A stretch of 64,000 bases of DNA from Erysipelotrichales bacterium (GCA_910576855.1 CAJTJP010000011.1:23796-87795); one strand, 5' to 3'; shown: positions 45,462 through 55,379, counted from the first letter of the stretch. Notes: generated by a model not told the origin, from the letters alone. Made by a program: numbers and translations.

Positions 45462-45834
45462 CTTTCCTATATAATATATATATTCTTAAAGCACTTTACG
45501 CATACCTCATAAACTCACAGAAAATTGAAATGATGATACGCTTTTAATCTTTAATACCGCTGTTAAGAACAACGCTCTGTCCACCCATAAGGTATTAATG
45601 CCTGTCAACCTTACTGAATGACATTACCTAAAACAATCACGCATACAAGATGCCTTATTCACCCTTCTTGCATGGTAATTCCCCCTATTTTTCTTTCCTA
45701 TATAATATATGTGTTCATAAGTTACCATCGATTACCTTCTTTAAAATATTCCCCTAAAAGAGCTTAAGCTAAATAAACTTGATTTACTCAATCTGCGAAT
45801 AATTACTTTGCTTTCCTATATAATATTAGGAAAG
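45462..45834. repeat. Three CTTTCCTATATAAT elements in the divergent intergenic region
   Basis: CTTTCCTATATAATAT occurs at 45462, 45693 and 45811. The last is a full inverted repeat (CTTTCCTA, 8 bases, TAGGAAAG, to 45834). They lie between the AGCS operon and the transglycosylase gene and may be operators or promoters. The rest of the 410-base gap shows nothing I recognise. Confidence 0.55.
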
Positions 45835-45983
45835 GATTCTGAACATGCTTATTCTCTATGCATAAGAAGCACTTTTCACCTTTATATGACCTATGCATAA
45901 ACAATAAGAACCGGTATTCACATAATTTAACCGTTTATTTTTATCCAAGCTCTGATATAATAGATAGAGAGGAGGACGGCAAT

Positions 45984-46682
45984 GTGAAAAAATGGAAGCA
46001 TATACTATCAGCGATTCTATTAATATTGAGTGTAGCCATCGGAAGCATTTTCATTATCGGTTTTATTCGCTATGAAACTCTGATCAGTGAAAAACCGCTC
46101 GATGAAGTCATTGCCGAAATTCGATCTGATCCGAATTATATTTCCTTAGATGATGTGAATGATGATTTTATCAATGCCCTGTTGGCAGTAGAGGATCCTA
46201 CCTTTTATGAGCACGGCGGTATCGTATTATCAAATATTATTGAAGCTGTCGCAACCAACTTGCGTGAACAGGACTTCGTAATGGGAGGAAGCACGATAAC
46301 GCAGCAGCTCAGCAAAAACATCTACCTTGACAGTAAGAAAACCTTTCAGCGAAAGATTGCGGAGTTGTTTTTCGTTCATGATTTAGAAAGCACCTACAGT
46401 AAGGATGAAATTTTAGAGTTTTATATCAATGTCATCTATTTCGGTGACGGCTATTACGGTATCAATGAAGCTGCCAACGGATATTTTCATAAAGCACCGA
46501 AGAACCTGACGATTGCCCAAGCTACATTACTGGCAGGCTTACCGCAAGCTCCTGCCATCTATCAATTAAGTGACGGCATGATTTATGCTAAAAAACGACA
46601 GCAGGTCGTACTTGAAGCTATGAAAGAACAAAAACTGATAACTGAACAGCAGCTGTATGAAATCTACAACCAACCGGTGTAG
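45984..46682 (+). CDS. mtgA: Monofunctional peptidoglycan transglycosylase (GT51)
   Basis: I start it at GTG (45984) since GAGGAGG lies 9 bases upstream; an upstream frame of 42 codons lacks support. The 233-aa protein has one membrane anchor (about 6-27) and a GT51 domain: LLAVEDPTFYEHGG with catalytic Glu70, MGGSTITQQLSKNIYL, RKIAELFFVHDLES and YINVIYFGDGYYGI, ATLLAGLPQAP. It polymerises lipid II outside the cell. It has no transpeptidase domain. Confidence 0.9.
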   Translation: MKKWKHILSAILLILSVAIGSIFIIGFIRYETLISEKPLDEVIAEIRSDPNYISLDDVNDDFINALLAVEDPTFYEHGGIVLSNIIEAVATNLREQDFVMGGSTITQQLSKNIYLDSKKTFQRKIAELFFVHDLESTYSKDEILEFYINVIYFGDGYYGINEAANGYFHKAPKNLTIAQATLLAGLPQAPAIYQLSDGMIYAKKRQQVVLEAMKEQKLITEQQLYEIYNQPV

Positions 46683-46690
46683 ATTTTTTT
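46660..46690 (+). terminator. Terminator overlapping the end of the transglycosylase gene
   Basis: AAATCTAC and GTAGATTT enclose 11 bases and run into seven T. The gap to 46931 shows nothing else. Confidence 0.8.
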
Positions 46691-46931
46691 ATAGCACTGA
46701 TTTTCTTATCATTCTGTCGTGATTATTCTGATATTGCCTTTATTCATCGCCTATTCTTACTTTGAGTATTTTTAATACATCAGATTCTAAAAGTTATATA
46801 CTATAAAATTACAATATGCTTTTACCTTCTTAATTTTTATTAAAACATGAATAACAAGATATATTCCTGCCTTATACAGACAGCTTGCTAAAAACATTTA
46901 CCGACTGTACACGGTATGATAAAATAATAGC

Positions 46932-48218
46932 ATGAATCAATCGATAACGGAAACAATAAAAGTGGTGAATAACATGCTGACAAAAACAAGAAAAGTGGTA
47001 TTAATCGATGCTGGCATCGATACAGCTGAGGAAGCGCTACAAGAAACCTGTGAGTTGATTGCGGCCTGCGACATGGAGCTGATTGATATATGGCGGCAGC
47101 GTTTAAAGGAAATCAATCATCTTTCCTTTATCGGCAGCGGCAAGGTTGAAGAATTCGGTGAGTGCCTTAAGCAATACGATGCGGATATGATAATCTTTCA
47201 ACAGCCTCTGTCTTCACTGCAAGCTAATTATTTAAGTGAGGCTTGGGATATTGCAGTAATCGATCGCAGTGAACTGATAATTGAAATATTTGAAAACCGC
47301 TCCCATACACAGGAGGCAAAACTTCAAGTACGTAAAGCAAAAACAAAGAAGCAGCTCAGCCGTTTGATCGGTAAAACTAAATCTCTGGGCAGACAGGGCG
47401 GAGGCCGCAACAAGGGCAGCGGCGAAAAACAGCTGGAATTAAACCGCCGTGTACTGAAGCAGCGCATTCGCGAATGTGTGCGGCAAATCGATGCCCTGAA
47501 AAAGCAGCACTCGCTTCAGTATCAGCGCCGAAGCAAGCAGCGCATACCGGTAGTTGCCTTGATCGGATATACGAACGCAGGTAAGTCGACATTAATTAAT
47601 GCCTTATAGACACAAAACAGACGAGCATCGCAAAAGCATGTATCGGCGAAGGACTGCTTGTTTTCGACACTGGATACCGCAATGCGCAGAATATCTTTGC
47701 CGTATGCCCCTGATATCCTCATTGTCGATACCGTTGGCTTTGTTTCAAATCTACCGCATGAACTGATTGATGCTTTTCATGCGACGCTTGATGAAGTCAG
47801 ACATGCCGATTATCTGCTTCATGTCATCGATCATTCAAGCACTATGCGCCAAGCTCAGATTGAAGCAACATTGACTACACTGGAAACCTTAAACGCGCAG
47901 AGCATTCCGCGCATCGATGTTTATAACAAGTGTGATTTAAGTGATATCTCCTATCCCAAGGCATGTAACGATGCCGTCTATATCAGTGCCGAACAGGAAG
48001 CAAGCGTACTTTTCCTAAGCGACAAATTGGCAGAAGCAATTTACGGTCCTCTGGAGGCTGTCACTTTTGTGCTTCCGCATGAAAAAAGCGTGCATTTAGC
48101 CGCTGTTTTATCTCATTTAAAGTTGACAGCACAGGAAAATCGTACCTCAGACGTTGTTTTACACGGCTTTATGCGTAAAATGCTCATATCCGATTATGTG
48201 AATTATGTGAAATTTTAA
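46932..48218 (+). pseudogene. hflX: GTPase HflX gene with two compensating frame lesions
   Basis: HflX is a ribosome-splitting GTPase. The N-terminal domain, the glycine-rich LGRQGGGRNKGSGEKQLE linker and the P-loop GYTNAGKS are normal, then TAG at 47607-47609 stops the frame. The frame resumes at LFSTLDTAMRRI with the G3 DTVGFVSNLP and G4 NKCD. Between them, the other frame gives the sensible DTKQTSIAKACIGEGLL. One base is missing near 47606 and one extra G occurs at 47660; restoring both gives an intact HflX of about 430 residues. The start could also be the Met at 46974. Confidence 0.88.
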
Positions 48219-48393
48219 AAATATTTCTTTGTTTAATTTTTCACAAGGTTTCAATACCCCTTGATTATTAAGCCAATTGTGATATTAGCACTCAAATTAT
48301 TGTTTTGCTAAATTATGTGAAAATATGGGAAAGGGTTGCAAAAAAAGGCGCTTTTGATGTAGAATGTTTAACGTCAGACAAGGAGGTATCTGT

Positions 48394-49515
48394 ATGACGG
48401 GTAAAAACGATAATGTAAATTACAAACCAATGTTTCTGTTATCGGCTATGTTTATGGGTATTATCGGTTCCGGTTTCATGAGTAAAGAAGAACTCCCGAT
48501 ACAAGGCACACCATCCCTTCTGCAACAAAAGCAAGCAATGAACTTATTTGTGGATCATCCGGTTAAAATCAAAGCCGGAGATATTGCATCCGTACATAAA
48601 ATCGCAAGTGTTATTTTAGGTGACAAGATATCACCGATGACTACTGCTGAATTAATCAGCAAAAAAGGTCTTACCTCAGTATATCAGTTAGGTGATTATG
48701 AGGTTACGCTTGAGAATTTCAATTTAAAAAAATCAGCACAGCAGGATATTTTTGTTTCTTTCCGTAAAGCAGATGCGATTGCGAAGGAAGGCCATCTTGT
48801 ATTAAATGCAGTAAGTGAAGAGAACGATACATCACTGACGAATGACGTTGTTTCCACTTACCGACTAAAGGTCGCTGTTTCTGATAACACTGCGCCGGTA
48901 ATCAAGGTAACGCAAAAGAAGGATACGATTACCGAAGGTGATGATTTTAATGCAGAGGATTATTTCAAAAGTGCAATTGATGATGTAGACGGTAAGGTTG
49001 AGCATACGACTGTTTCTGATGTAGATAACGAAACACCGGGTGTTTATACCGTAACATATCATGCGAAGGATAATGCCGGTAATAAGACAAAAGCCAGTGT
49101 CAAAATCACAGTTGAGGAAAAGCCGGAGGAGGAGTTATCCTTTGAAGGATACTATTACAGCGGTGAATATGACGGTGAAGTAAGTGTAAACGGCAATGCG
49201 GTAGTCAATGCTGCATTAGCTCAGATCGGCAGAAGTCAGGACTGTACAATGTTGGTCACAAATTCATTGGCTGCAGTAGGTATTAATTTCCATAGTGCAC
49301 CTGCAGGCTATATGCGACTGGGAAAGGTTGTTTCAGCTGCTGAAGCTCAGCCGGGGGATATCATCTATTATGCAGACGGTGGTATTGGAGTCCCTCATGT
49401 AGCTATTTATTTAGGCGGTAATGAAGCTGTTCACGGCGGATGGACAGGTGATACTACTGTTGTGAATCGTGTTTACGGCGGTTCCGGTCCTGTATTCATA
49501 CATATTTCAGAATAG
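48394..49515 (+). CDS. Ig-like and NlpC/P60-domain cell-wall hydrolase
   Basis: The start is MTGKNDNVNY (AAGGAGG 6 bases upstream). This 373-aa protein has a membrane or signal segment (about 12-30), an N-terminal unknown region, a DUF5011-like Ig domain (APVIKVTQKKDTITEGDDF to about 245) and a C-terminal NlpC/P60 domain with Cys in SQDCTMLVTNSL and His in GVPHVAIYLGG. It probably cuts peptide stems of peptidoglycan. The Ig domain resembles that of the three paralogs at 13-19 kb. Confidence 0.88.
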   Translation: MTGKNDNVNYKPMFLLSAMFMGIIGSGFMSKEELPIQGTPSLLQQKQAMNLFVDHPVKIKAGDIASVHKIASVILGDKISPMTTAELISKKGLTSVYQLGDYEVTLENFNLKKSAQQDIFVSFRKADAIAKEGHLVLNAVSEENDTSLTNDVVSTYRLKVAVSDNTAPVIKVTQKKDTITEGDDFNAEDYFKSAIDDVDGKVEHTTVSDVDNETPGVYTVTYHAKDNAGNKTKASVKITVEEKPEEELSFEGYYYSGEYDGEVSVNGNAVVNAALAQIGRSQDCTMLVTNSLAAVGINFHSAPAGYMRLGKVVSAAEAQPGDIIYYADGGIGVPHVAIYLGGNEAVHGGWTGDTTVVNRVYGGSGPVFIHISE

Positions 49516-49522
49516 TATACAT

Positions 49523-49548
49523 AAAAACGAGCACACGCTCGTTTTTTT
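49523..49548. terminator. Terminator shared by convergent genes
   Basis: AAAAACGAGC and GCTCGTTTTT form a strong stem with a short loop and T runs on both strands. Confidence 0.88.
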
Positions 49549-51040
49549 ATATTTCTTTATCTAATGCAGTTAACTCCTTGGAAATTTGTTCAATGATATC
49601 TCGCGGCAGAATAGAGCGTAACGCCATAGCTTTGCCCAAGCTTTCGGCACACCTGCCCTGCAGATACACGGCACAAGCAGCTGCTTCAAGCGGTGAAGCA
49701 CCTTGTCCGATAAACGCAAGAATCATTCCGCATAAAACATCACCGCTGCCTCCGGTTGCCAATCCATGATTACCGTTCGTATTCAGATAACGCTTTTTAC
49801 CGTTTGAAATCACTGTCCTTGTATTTTTCATAACGATCACACCGTTCGGATATGCTCTCTCGCTTAATTTCAGCGCTTCTGAGGGGTTTTCAGTCAGTTT
49901 TGTAATATCTGTTCCCAAAAGATAAGAAAGTTCTTTAGGATGCGGTGTTAGGACATATGGTGCGGTACGTTTTTTTCTTTCCTTCCATTCTCCCAACAAA
50001 TACAGTGCATCACCGTCAAAAACAGCCGGTCGATCGCTTTCCCATACCTGTCGAACAAGCCACATCGCTTTTGCATCTCGTCCCAATCCGTTTCCGATCG
50101 AAACACAATCATAACGCTGCAGCAATGCTTGAAAGGTTTCCTCATTTTGCTCAGGATATGACAGGCACATCGCTTCACTCAATGTAAGTGCACTGCTTGC
50201 CAAGCCTTCATCCCCCATGATCGTGACTAATCCGGCTCCGCAGCGAAGCGCCGCCTTTGCCGCCATCAGCAATGCCCCGTACATTCCTCGCGCCGCACCG
50301 ACCATCAATAAATTACCGTAACTGCGTTTATGCGAATGTGATCTGCGCTTGGGTAAAAACGCGCTCACAACAGTATCGTCTAAAATCGTATAAGCCTCAA
50401 AGTCTTGAAACAGCGCATTAGGAATACAGATATCCGCAATCGTAACCTGCCCGCTATAGGCAATACCCTCATTCATATATAAACCGAGCTTCCCTGCCGC
50501 AAAGGAAATGGTTTCGTTCGCCTTCACGGCACACCCCATAATCATTCCGCTGTCCGCCGATAAGCCGCTCGCAATATCACAGGCTATTACATATGCCTGA
50601 CTTTCATTTATACGCTCAATCAGCTCCGTATACGGACTGTCCAACTCTCGGCTTAAGCCGGTCCCAAACAGACAATCAACGATAATATCATGATCGGACG
50701 GATCAAATTGTTCAAACGTGCACATTTCAAGCCCTAATCGCACGGCCAACCGCTCGTTCGCTGTTGCATCCACACACGAGGCATCCGGCGCTTTGTCTCT
50801 CACAAGCTTTATTTTGAAATCTTGCTTTTCATGCAGCAGCCGCGCCAAAGCATAGCCGTCACCGCCGTTATTGCCGCTGCCGCAAACAATCGCAACACGT
50901 CCTCCACACATCGCCTGTGCACTTTCTACCGCTCTTGCCAGCGCCATAGCCGCATGCTCCATCAAAACAATGCCCGCAATACCCAGCCGTTGCGCTTCCC
51001 TGTCAGCCGCTCTTATATCCTCACATCGAAGCACCTTCAT
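49547..51040 (-). CDS. nnr: Bifunctional NAD(P)HX epimerase / ADP-dependent NAD(P)HX dehydratase
   Basis: This 497-aa repair enzyme has an N-terminal epimerase domain (VCGSGNNGGDGYALARLL, DCLFGTGL) and a C-terminal ribokinase-like dehydratase (RSHSHKRSYGNLLMVGAARG, VLTPHPKELSYLLG, GNHGLATGGSGDVLCGM with the catalytic Asp). It repairs hydrated NADH and NADPH. Length and fusion order are as in most bacteria. The start MKVLRCEDIRAADREA is typical. Confidence 0.95.
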   Translation of the reverse strand: MKVLRCEDIRAADREAQRLGIAGIVLMEHAAMALARAVESAQAMCGGRVAIVCGSGNNGGDGYALARLLHEKQDFKIKLVRDKAPDASCVDATANERLAVRLGLEMCTFEQFDPSDHDIIVDCLFGTGLSRELDSPYTELIERINESQAYVIACDIASGLSADSGMIMGCAVKANETISFAAGKLGLYMNEGIAYSGQVTIADICIPNALFQDFEAYTILDDTVVSAFLPKRRSHSHKRSYGNLLMVGAARGMYGALLMAAKAALRCGAGLVTIMGDEGLASSALTLSEAMCLSYPEQNEETFQALLQRYDCVSIGNGLGRDAKAMWLVRQVWESDRPAVFDGDALYLLGEWKERKKRTAPYVLTPHPKELSYLLGTDITKLTENPSEALKLSERAYPNGVIVMKNTRTVISNGKKRYLNTNGNHGLATGGSGDVLCGMILAFIGQGASPLEAAACAVYLQGRCAESLGKAMALRSILPRDIIEQISKELTALDKEI

Positions 51041-51205
51041 TTTATCACCTGCTTTTCATCTGTCTAAATTATATCATCTTCATAAGCATTTGAAACAGTT
51101 GTTTTAAACATTCATATTCTTTCACTTGGTAATTAATTCACAAATAGGTTGTCTTGTTTTTATAAAAGCGTTATAATACTGGCATATAATTAAGAGGAAG
51201 CAGCT

Positions 51206-52411
51206 ATGGAAAATAAAAAATGTGTGGTATTGGGTGTATGCGGCGGTATCGCCGCCTATAAAGCAGCTCAATTAACCAGTAATTTAATAAAAAAAGGCTA
51301 TGATGTAGAGGTCATCATGACAAAAAACGCAACCGAGTTCATTGCCCCCTTGACCTTTGAAGCCTTGACCAAACATAATGTGATGGTCTCAACCTTTGAT
51401 AAGGTTGCCGATCGCAGTGTGAAGCATATCTCAATCGCACAACGCTGTGATGTCTTTGCGGTCGTACCGGCCAGCGCAAATGTAATCGCAAAAGTGGCGC
51501 ACGGCATTGCCGACGATATGCTTACAACGACGTTTTTAGCCGCATCATGTCCTAAAATCATTTGCCCTGCGATGAATACAGGGATGTATGAAAATGTGAT
51601 TACACAGCGCAATATCGGCACATTAAAAGAATTGGGCATGGAAATCGTAGAACCGCAGTCCGGCAGATTGGCATGCGGTGACAGCGGCAAAGGGCGCTTA
51701 TGCGATCTATCACTCATTGAGGATGCGATCGAAATGGCTATGATAAAGAATAAGCCATTAAAAGGACGTCAGGTGCTGATCAGTGCCGGACCAACACAGG
51801 AAGCAATCGATCCCGTTCGCTTTATCAGCAATCATTCCACCGGTAAAATGGGTATTGCGCTCGCATGGGTTGCCAAAGCACTCGGAGCCGATGTAACAAT
51901 GATTCACGGTCCGATAGCACAACCGATTCCCTACGGAGTCAATGCGATAAAAATAACCTCGGCAAAAGAAATGGCAGAAGCCTTTATCAATCAATATGAA
52001 CAGGCTGATTTTATTATCAAGGCAGCTGCAGTAAGTGATTACCGCAGTGAAGAAACCAAAACGGATAAAATAAAAAAGAGTGAGGATTCTATGAATCTTA
52101 AGCTGATCAAAAATCCCGATATATTGCGATGGCTCGGTGAACATAAAAAACCGCATCAGATTTTATGCGGCTTTGCGATGGAAACGCAAAATCTGTTAGA
52201 GAATGCGCAGCAAAAGCTAAGCGCTAAGCATTGCGATTTATTAGTTGCGAATCATTTAAAGCAACAAGGTGCGGGCTTTGCGACTGATACCAATGTTGTT
52301 ACTATTTTAACCCAAACAAATCAAATACAGCTTCCCTGCATGAATAAGCGTGATGTCAGCGTTGAAATATGGAAACAGCTCATGCAGCTTGCGGAAGCGA
52401 AAGGAGCTTAA
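51206..52411 (+). CDS. coaBC: Bifunctional phosphopantothenoylcysteine decarboxylase / synthetase
   Basis: This 401-aa enzyme makes phosphopantetheine. The N-terminal CoaC half has VLGVCGGIAAYKAAQL, the PAMNTGMYEN motif and the CGDSGKGRL loop. The CoaB half starts with GRQVLISAGPTQEAIDPVRFISNHSTGKMG. AAGAGGAAGCAGCT precedes the ATG. The next coenzyme A gene follows 2 bases later. Confidence 0.96.
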   Translation: MENKKCVVLGVCGGIAAYKAAQLTSNLIKKGYDVEVIMTKNATEFIAPLTFEALTKHNVMVSTFDKVADRSVKHISIAQRCDVFAVVPASANVIAKVAHGIADDMLTTTFLAASCPKIICPAMNTGMYENVITQRNIGTLKELGMEIVEPQSGRLACGDSGKGRLCDLSLIEDAIEMAMIKNKPLKGRQVLISAGPTQEAIDPVRFISNHSTGKMGIALAWVAKALGADVTMIHGPIAQPIPYGVNAIKITSAKEMAEAFINQYEQADFIIKAAAVSDYRSEETKTDKIKKSEDSMNLKLIKNPDILRWLGEHKKPHQILCGFAMETQNLLENAQQKLSAKHCDLLVANHLKQQGAGFATDTNVVTILTQTNQIQLPCMNKRDVSVEIWKQLMQLAEAKGA

Positions 52412-52413
52412 GC

Positions 52414-53190
52414 ATGCTGGTAGTTATGGATATCGGTAATACCAATATTACCGTCGGTATATACAAAAAGGACAAGCTGCTTGCGAGCTATCGTCTGACA
52501 ACAAAGATGAAGCGTACAAGTGATGAGTACGGCTTTATGATCATGAGCTTTTTAAATGCGACACACATTGATGCAGATCAAATCAAAGACGTCATCGTTT
52601 CAAGTGTGGTACCGAAGGTCATGCATTCCTTCAATAACGGAATACGCAAATATTTAAAAAAGGAACCTATTATCGTAGGACCCGGAATCCGTACCGGTAT
52701 TTCCGTTCGTGCCGAAAATCCAAAGGCTGTCGGCGCCGATCGCATTGTCGATGCCGCCGGTGCTTATCATGTGTACGGAGGTCCTGTACTGGTTATCGAT
52801 TTCGGAACAGCAACCACATACGATTATATCGATGCCGACGGTGTTTTCGAATACGGCTTGATTACGTTAGGCATTGAAGCAAGTGCACAGGCATTATGGA
52901 CACAAACTGCCAAGCTTCCTGAAATCGAAATCAAAAAACCGAAAACAATTCTGAATAAAAGCACGATTACAAGCATGCAGGCAGGACTTGTTTACGGCTA
53001 TATCGGTCAAAGCGAGTACATCATTCAAAAACTGAAGGAGGAGCTGCATACCGATATGAAGGTCGTCGCAACCGGAGGTTTAGGTAAAATCATTTACAAT
53101 AACACCAAGCTGATCGATGTCTATGATCCCGATCTTACCTTTAAAGGCTTAAAGTATATCTATGAAAAACAACAGGCAGAAAAGCAATAA
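52414..53190 (+). CDS. coaX: Type III pantothenate kinase
   Basis: The start is MLVVMDIGNTNITVGIYK at 52414 (AAAGGAG upstream), two bases after coaBC; an upstream in-frame start is unlikely. The 258-aa enzyme has the ATP loops DIGNTN and DFGTATTYD, PKAVGADRIVDA, and GLITLGIEASAQAL. It phosphorylates pantothenate, the first step of coenzyme A synthesis, so this operon covers steps one to three. Confidence 0.96.
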   Translation: MLVVMDIGNTNITVGIYKKDKLLASYRLTTKMKRTSDEYGFMIMSFLNATHIDADQIKDVIVSSVVPKVMHSFNNGIRKYLKKEPIIVGPGIRTGISVRAENPKAVGADRIVDAAGAYHVYGGPVLVIDFGTATTYDYIDADGVFEYGLITLGIEASAQALWTQTAKLPEIEIKKPKTILNKSTITSMQAGLVYGYIGQSEYIIQKLKEELHTDMKVVATGGLGKIIYNNTKLIDVYDPDLTFKGLKYIYEKQQAEKQ

Positions 53191-53206
53191 CAGCCTGTTG
53201 TTTTTT
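53166..53206 (+). terminator. Terminator of coaBC-coaX
   Basis: AACAACAGGC and GCCTGTTGTT flank the stop codon, followed by T residues. Confidence 0.82.
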
Positions 53207-53466
53207 CATCAATGTAATCAAATGACAGCATACCGATGCTTCAAAAAAAGAAAGCAGGAAAGAGATCATTGATTTCTAAACACTCCTGTTTCATACAATC
53301 AATACTTTCGAACAGCATATGATTGATACAAGCATATGTGATTTTTTATCTTTCACTCAGCTTTTTCATTTAAGAATTAGCTGAAACAGCCAATTTTAAT
53401 AATTATATTCACAATAACAATAAAATCCATTATAATATTACCGATTTTGAAAGGATAGAATAGCTG

Positions 53467-53787
53467 ATGGAACAATCATTCGGGGTGTATTTAGCTAAGG
53501 TATTGCGTTATCACAACCTGAGCCAAAAACAGGCGGCCATGCTGCTTCATATATCACCGCAGTCATTAAACAATTATATTTTAGATAAGCGATTGCCGGA
53601 TATGAATACGATGAGGCATATCATTAAATATTTTCATATTGATGCCAATCATTTATTTTATGAAACAAAGGATTTAGAATTTTCACAGCTTGGATTTGAT
53701 GAATTAGAACTGTTGAACTTATATCGGCAATTAGATGAAAAGCATAAGCATTATGTAATTGCGGTCATTAAAAATATTCCGTTATAA
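53467..53787 (+). CDS. XRE-family helix-turn-helix protein
   Basis: This 106-aa protein has an N-terminal HTH (LSQKQAAMLLHISPQSLNNYILDKRLP) and a C-terminal helical region (FDELELLNLYRQLDEKHKHYVIAVI) common in small Firmicute regulators. GAAAGGATAGAATAGCTG precedes the ATG. It stands alone, convergent with azlD, so its targets are not evident. The 270-base gap before it shows nothing notable. Confidence 0.85.
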   Translation: MEQSFGVYLAKVLRYHNLSQKQAAMLLHISPQSLNNYILDKRLPDMNTMRHIIKYFHIDANHLFYETKDLEFSQLGFDELELLNLYRQLDEKHKHYVIAVIKNIPL

Positions 53788-53788
53788 T

Positions 53789-54103
53789 CTATGAAATAAG
53801 CATAAGCAATAGATTAGTGAGATAAGCACAGATACAGGCTGAGCCCGCTACGACAAGCAGGCTCTTTTCTTTATATGCCAAAATGCAGGCAAGAAGTGCG
53901 GCCGCAAAAGAAGGAAATAGTGATCCTGTCGAAGTAAATATCGCCGGAAAGGTCATTGCGCCCAATACAGCATATGGTACATAGTACAGAAAGGATTGAA
54001 TCCAAGTATTTTTTATTTCTCTTTGAAAACAGGTAATGGGCAGCATTCTTATCAGATAGGTCGTTGCCGCCATGATAATCATATACGGTATATAAGCACT
54101 CAT
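53789..54103 (-). CDS. azlD: Branched-chain amino acid exporter subunit AzlD
   Basis: The start is MSAYIPYMIIMAATTYLIRMLP; its ATG overlaps the azlC stop (ATGA). The 104-aa protein has about four helices and the AzlD pattern (YVPYAVLGAMTFPAIF). With AzlC it exports branched-chain amino acids and analogues. Confidence 0.9.
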   Translation of the reverse strand: MSAYIPYMIIMAATTYLIRMLPITCFQREIKNTWIQSFLYYVPYAVLGAMTFPAIFTSTGSLFPSFAAALLACILAYKEKSLLVVAGSACICAYLTNLLLMLIS

Positions 54104-54816
54104 TTTATATTCTCCTTGTGAATCGGAAAGCGCCGTGCTCCATAGGCGGCCGCAAGTAGTGTACACAGAATCAACGCGAAGCCGGAGCTGACAGGCAGAT
54201 AGGCGGATACTCCCTCAAGCACACAGGAGAGAATCGCCGCAAACAGCACAACGTTTAAGATAGCCGAGCTTTTCTTTGCGGGTGGGATAAAAATAGCCAA
54301 GAACATTCCGTAGATCGCAATCCCCATAGAATCACGCACATCAACAGGCAGTAGGGCTGCCGCCGCACCGCCCATCCATGTACCGAGCGTCCATCCGCAG
54401 ATCGGAAGCAGCATCAAGCCGCAAAAATAGGAACAGGTTATCGGCTGATCTTTCGTTGAAGCCGTTGCGAATATTTCATCGGTTATTCCATAAGACATCA
54501 GCATTCTTTTTCCTGTTGATGTATTTTTTTCAAGTCGCTGTGAAAGAGACAATGACATGAGCGCATAGCGCAGATTAATCAAAAGCTGCGTAAACAGCAT
54601 TTCTGTATAAGAGGAAAAGGCTGCGATCAGCTCTAAAGCCGCAAACTGTCCCGCACTTGTCAGATTTGTCAATGAAATTACGACTGCCGCCTCCAAAGGA
54701 AGTCCCATCGCCGATGCACTCATCCCAAAGGTAAAGGACACCGATAAATAGCCCAACGCAATCGGTATTCCGTCCTTGATTCCATTTTGAAAGCACAGTA
54801 TATTTTGTTTCTCCAT
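54100..54816 (-). CDS. azlC: Branched-chain amino acid exporter subunit AzlC
   Basis: I prefer the second Met (MEKQNILCF) since GGAG is 7 bases upstream. The roughly 238-aa membrane protein shows the AzlC motif (FQNGIKDGIPIALGYLSVSFTFG, LTNLTSAGQFAALELI, MSYGITDEIFAT). It forms the two-component exporter with AzlD. An Lrp-type regulator often found nearby is absent. Confidence 0.92.
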   Translation of the reverse strand: MEKQNILCFQNGIKDGIPIALGYLSVSFTFGMSASAMGLPLEAAVVISLTNLTSAGQFAALELIAAFSSYTEMLFTQLLINLRYALMSLSLSQRLEKNTSTGKRMLMSYGITDEIFATASTKDQPITCSYFCGLMLLPICGWTLGTWMGGAAAALLPVDVRDSMGIAIYGMFLAIFIPPAKKSSAILNVVLFAAILSCVLEGVSAYLPVSSGFALILCTLLAAAYGARRFPIHKENIK

Positions 54817-54923
54817 AGTCATTCTCCGCTTTGTGTATTTAGATTCGATGTGTATGTATTATATAATAAAAAGAATGAATCATCAATTTTGTTTTTCTAA
54901 AGATTACAGTATAAACTCGCATC

Positions 54924-54949
54924 AAAAAAAGACAGCCGGTTCAGCCGTC
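54924..54949 (-). terminator. Terminator behind the DtxR-type gene
   Basis: On the minus strand GACGGC-TGAACCG-GCTGTC (one G-T pair) is followed by seven T. Confidence 0.7.
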
Positions 54950-55004
54950 ATTTTAAATCATGATCAATAAAAATATGCCGATTCTTTATTCATAAACAAT
55001 TGAC

Positions 55005-55379
55005 TCACCGATACACCTGATGCGCCTCAATAAATCGTTTTAAGGCTGCATAGCTTTCATCGCTAAGCGTATGCTCCATGCGACAGGCATCCTCTGCGGC
55101 AATTGCCTCATCGACACCGAGCTGAATTAAAAAATCGGTAAACAACACGTGGCGCTCATAAATCTTTTCCGCTATTTTTCTGCCGCTTTCGCTTAAAACA
55201 AGCACATTATCCTCTATCTGAATAAATCCGCGCTCCGCTAAAATATGCATGGCTCGACTGACGCTTGGCTTTGATACATTAAGATCATTTGCGACATCTA
55301 CGGAACGTACTACCCCCTTAGTACGCTCTATTTTTAATATCGACTCCAAATAATCCTCGCCTGATTCCTGCAGCTTCAT
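55005..55379 (-). CDS. DtxR/MntR-family metal-dependent repressor
   Basis: The start MKLQESGEDYLESIL is chosen at 55379; GTG codons precede it. The 124-aa protein has a winged helix (VRSVDVANDLNVSKPSVSRAMHIL) and the short dimerisation and metal domain (ERHVLFTDFLIQLGVDEAIAAEDACRMEH) without an SH3 domain, as in MntR. The metal is probably manganese or iron. No transporter gene is adjacent. Confidence 0.9.
   Translation of the reverse strand: MKLQESGEDYLESILKIERTKGVVRSVDVANDLNVSKPSVSRAMHILAERGFIQIEDNVLVLSESGRKIAEKIYERHVLFTDFLIQLGVDEAIAAEDACRMEHTLSDESYAALKRFIEAHQVYR

Noticed and set aside
45858..45983. 42-codon N-terminal extension of the transglycosylase
   Set aside because: The GTG at 45984 has GAGGAGG at proper spacing and leads straight into the membrane anchor; the extension has no ribosome site.
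52369..52413. Upstream extension of coaX (METAHAACGSERS)
   Set aside because: It overlaps the end of coaBC in another frame, while the Met at 52414 has a ribosome site and the conserved N-terminus.
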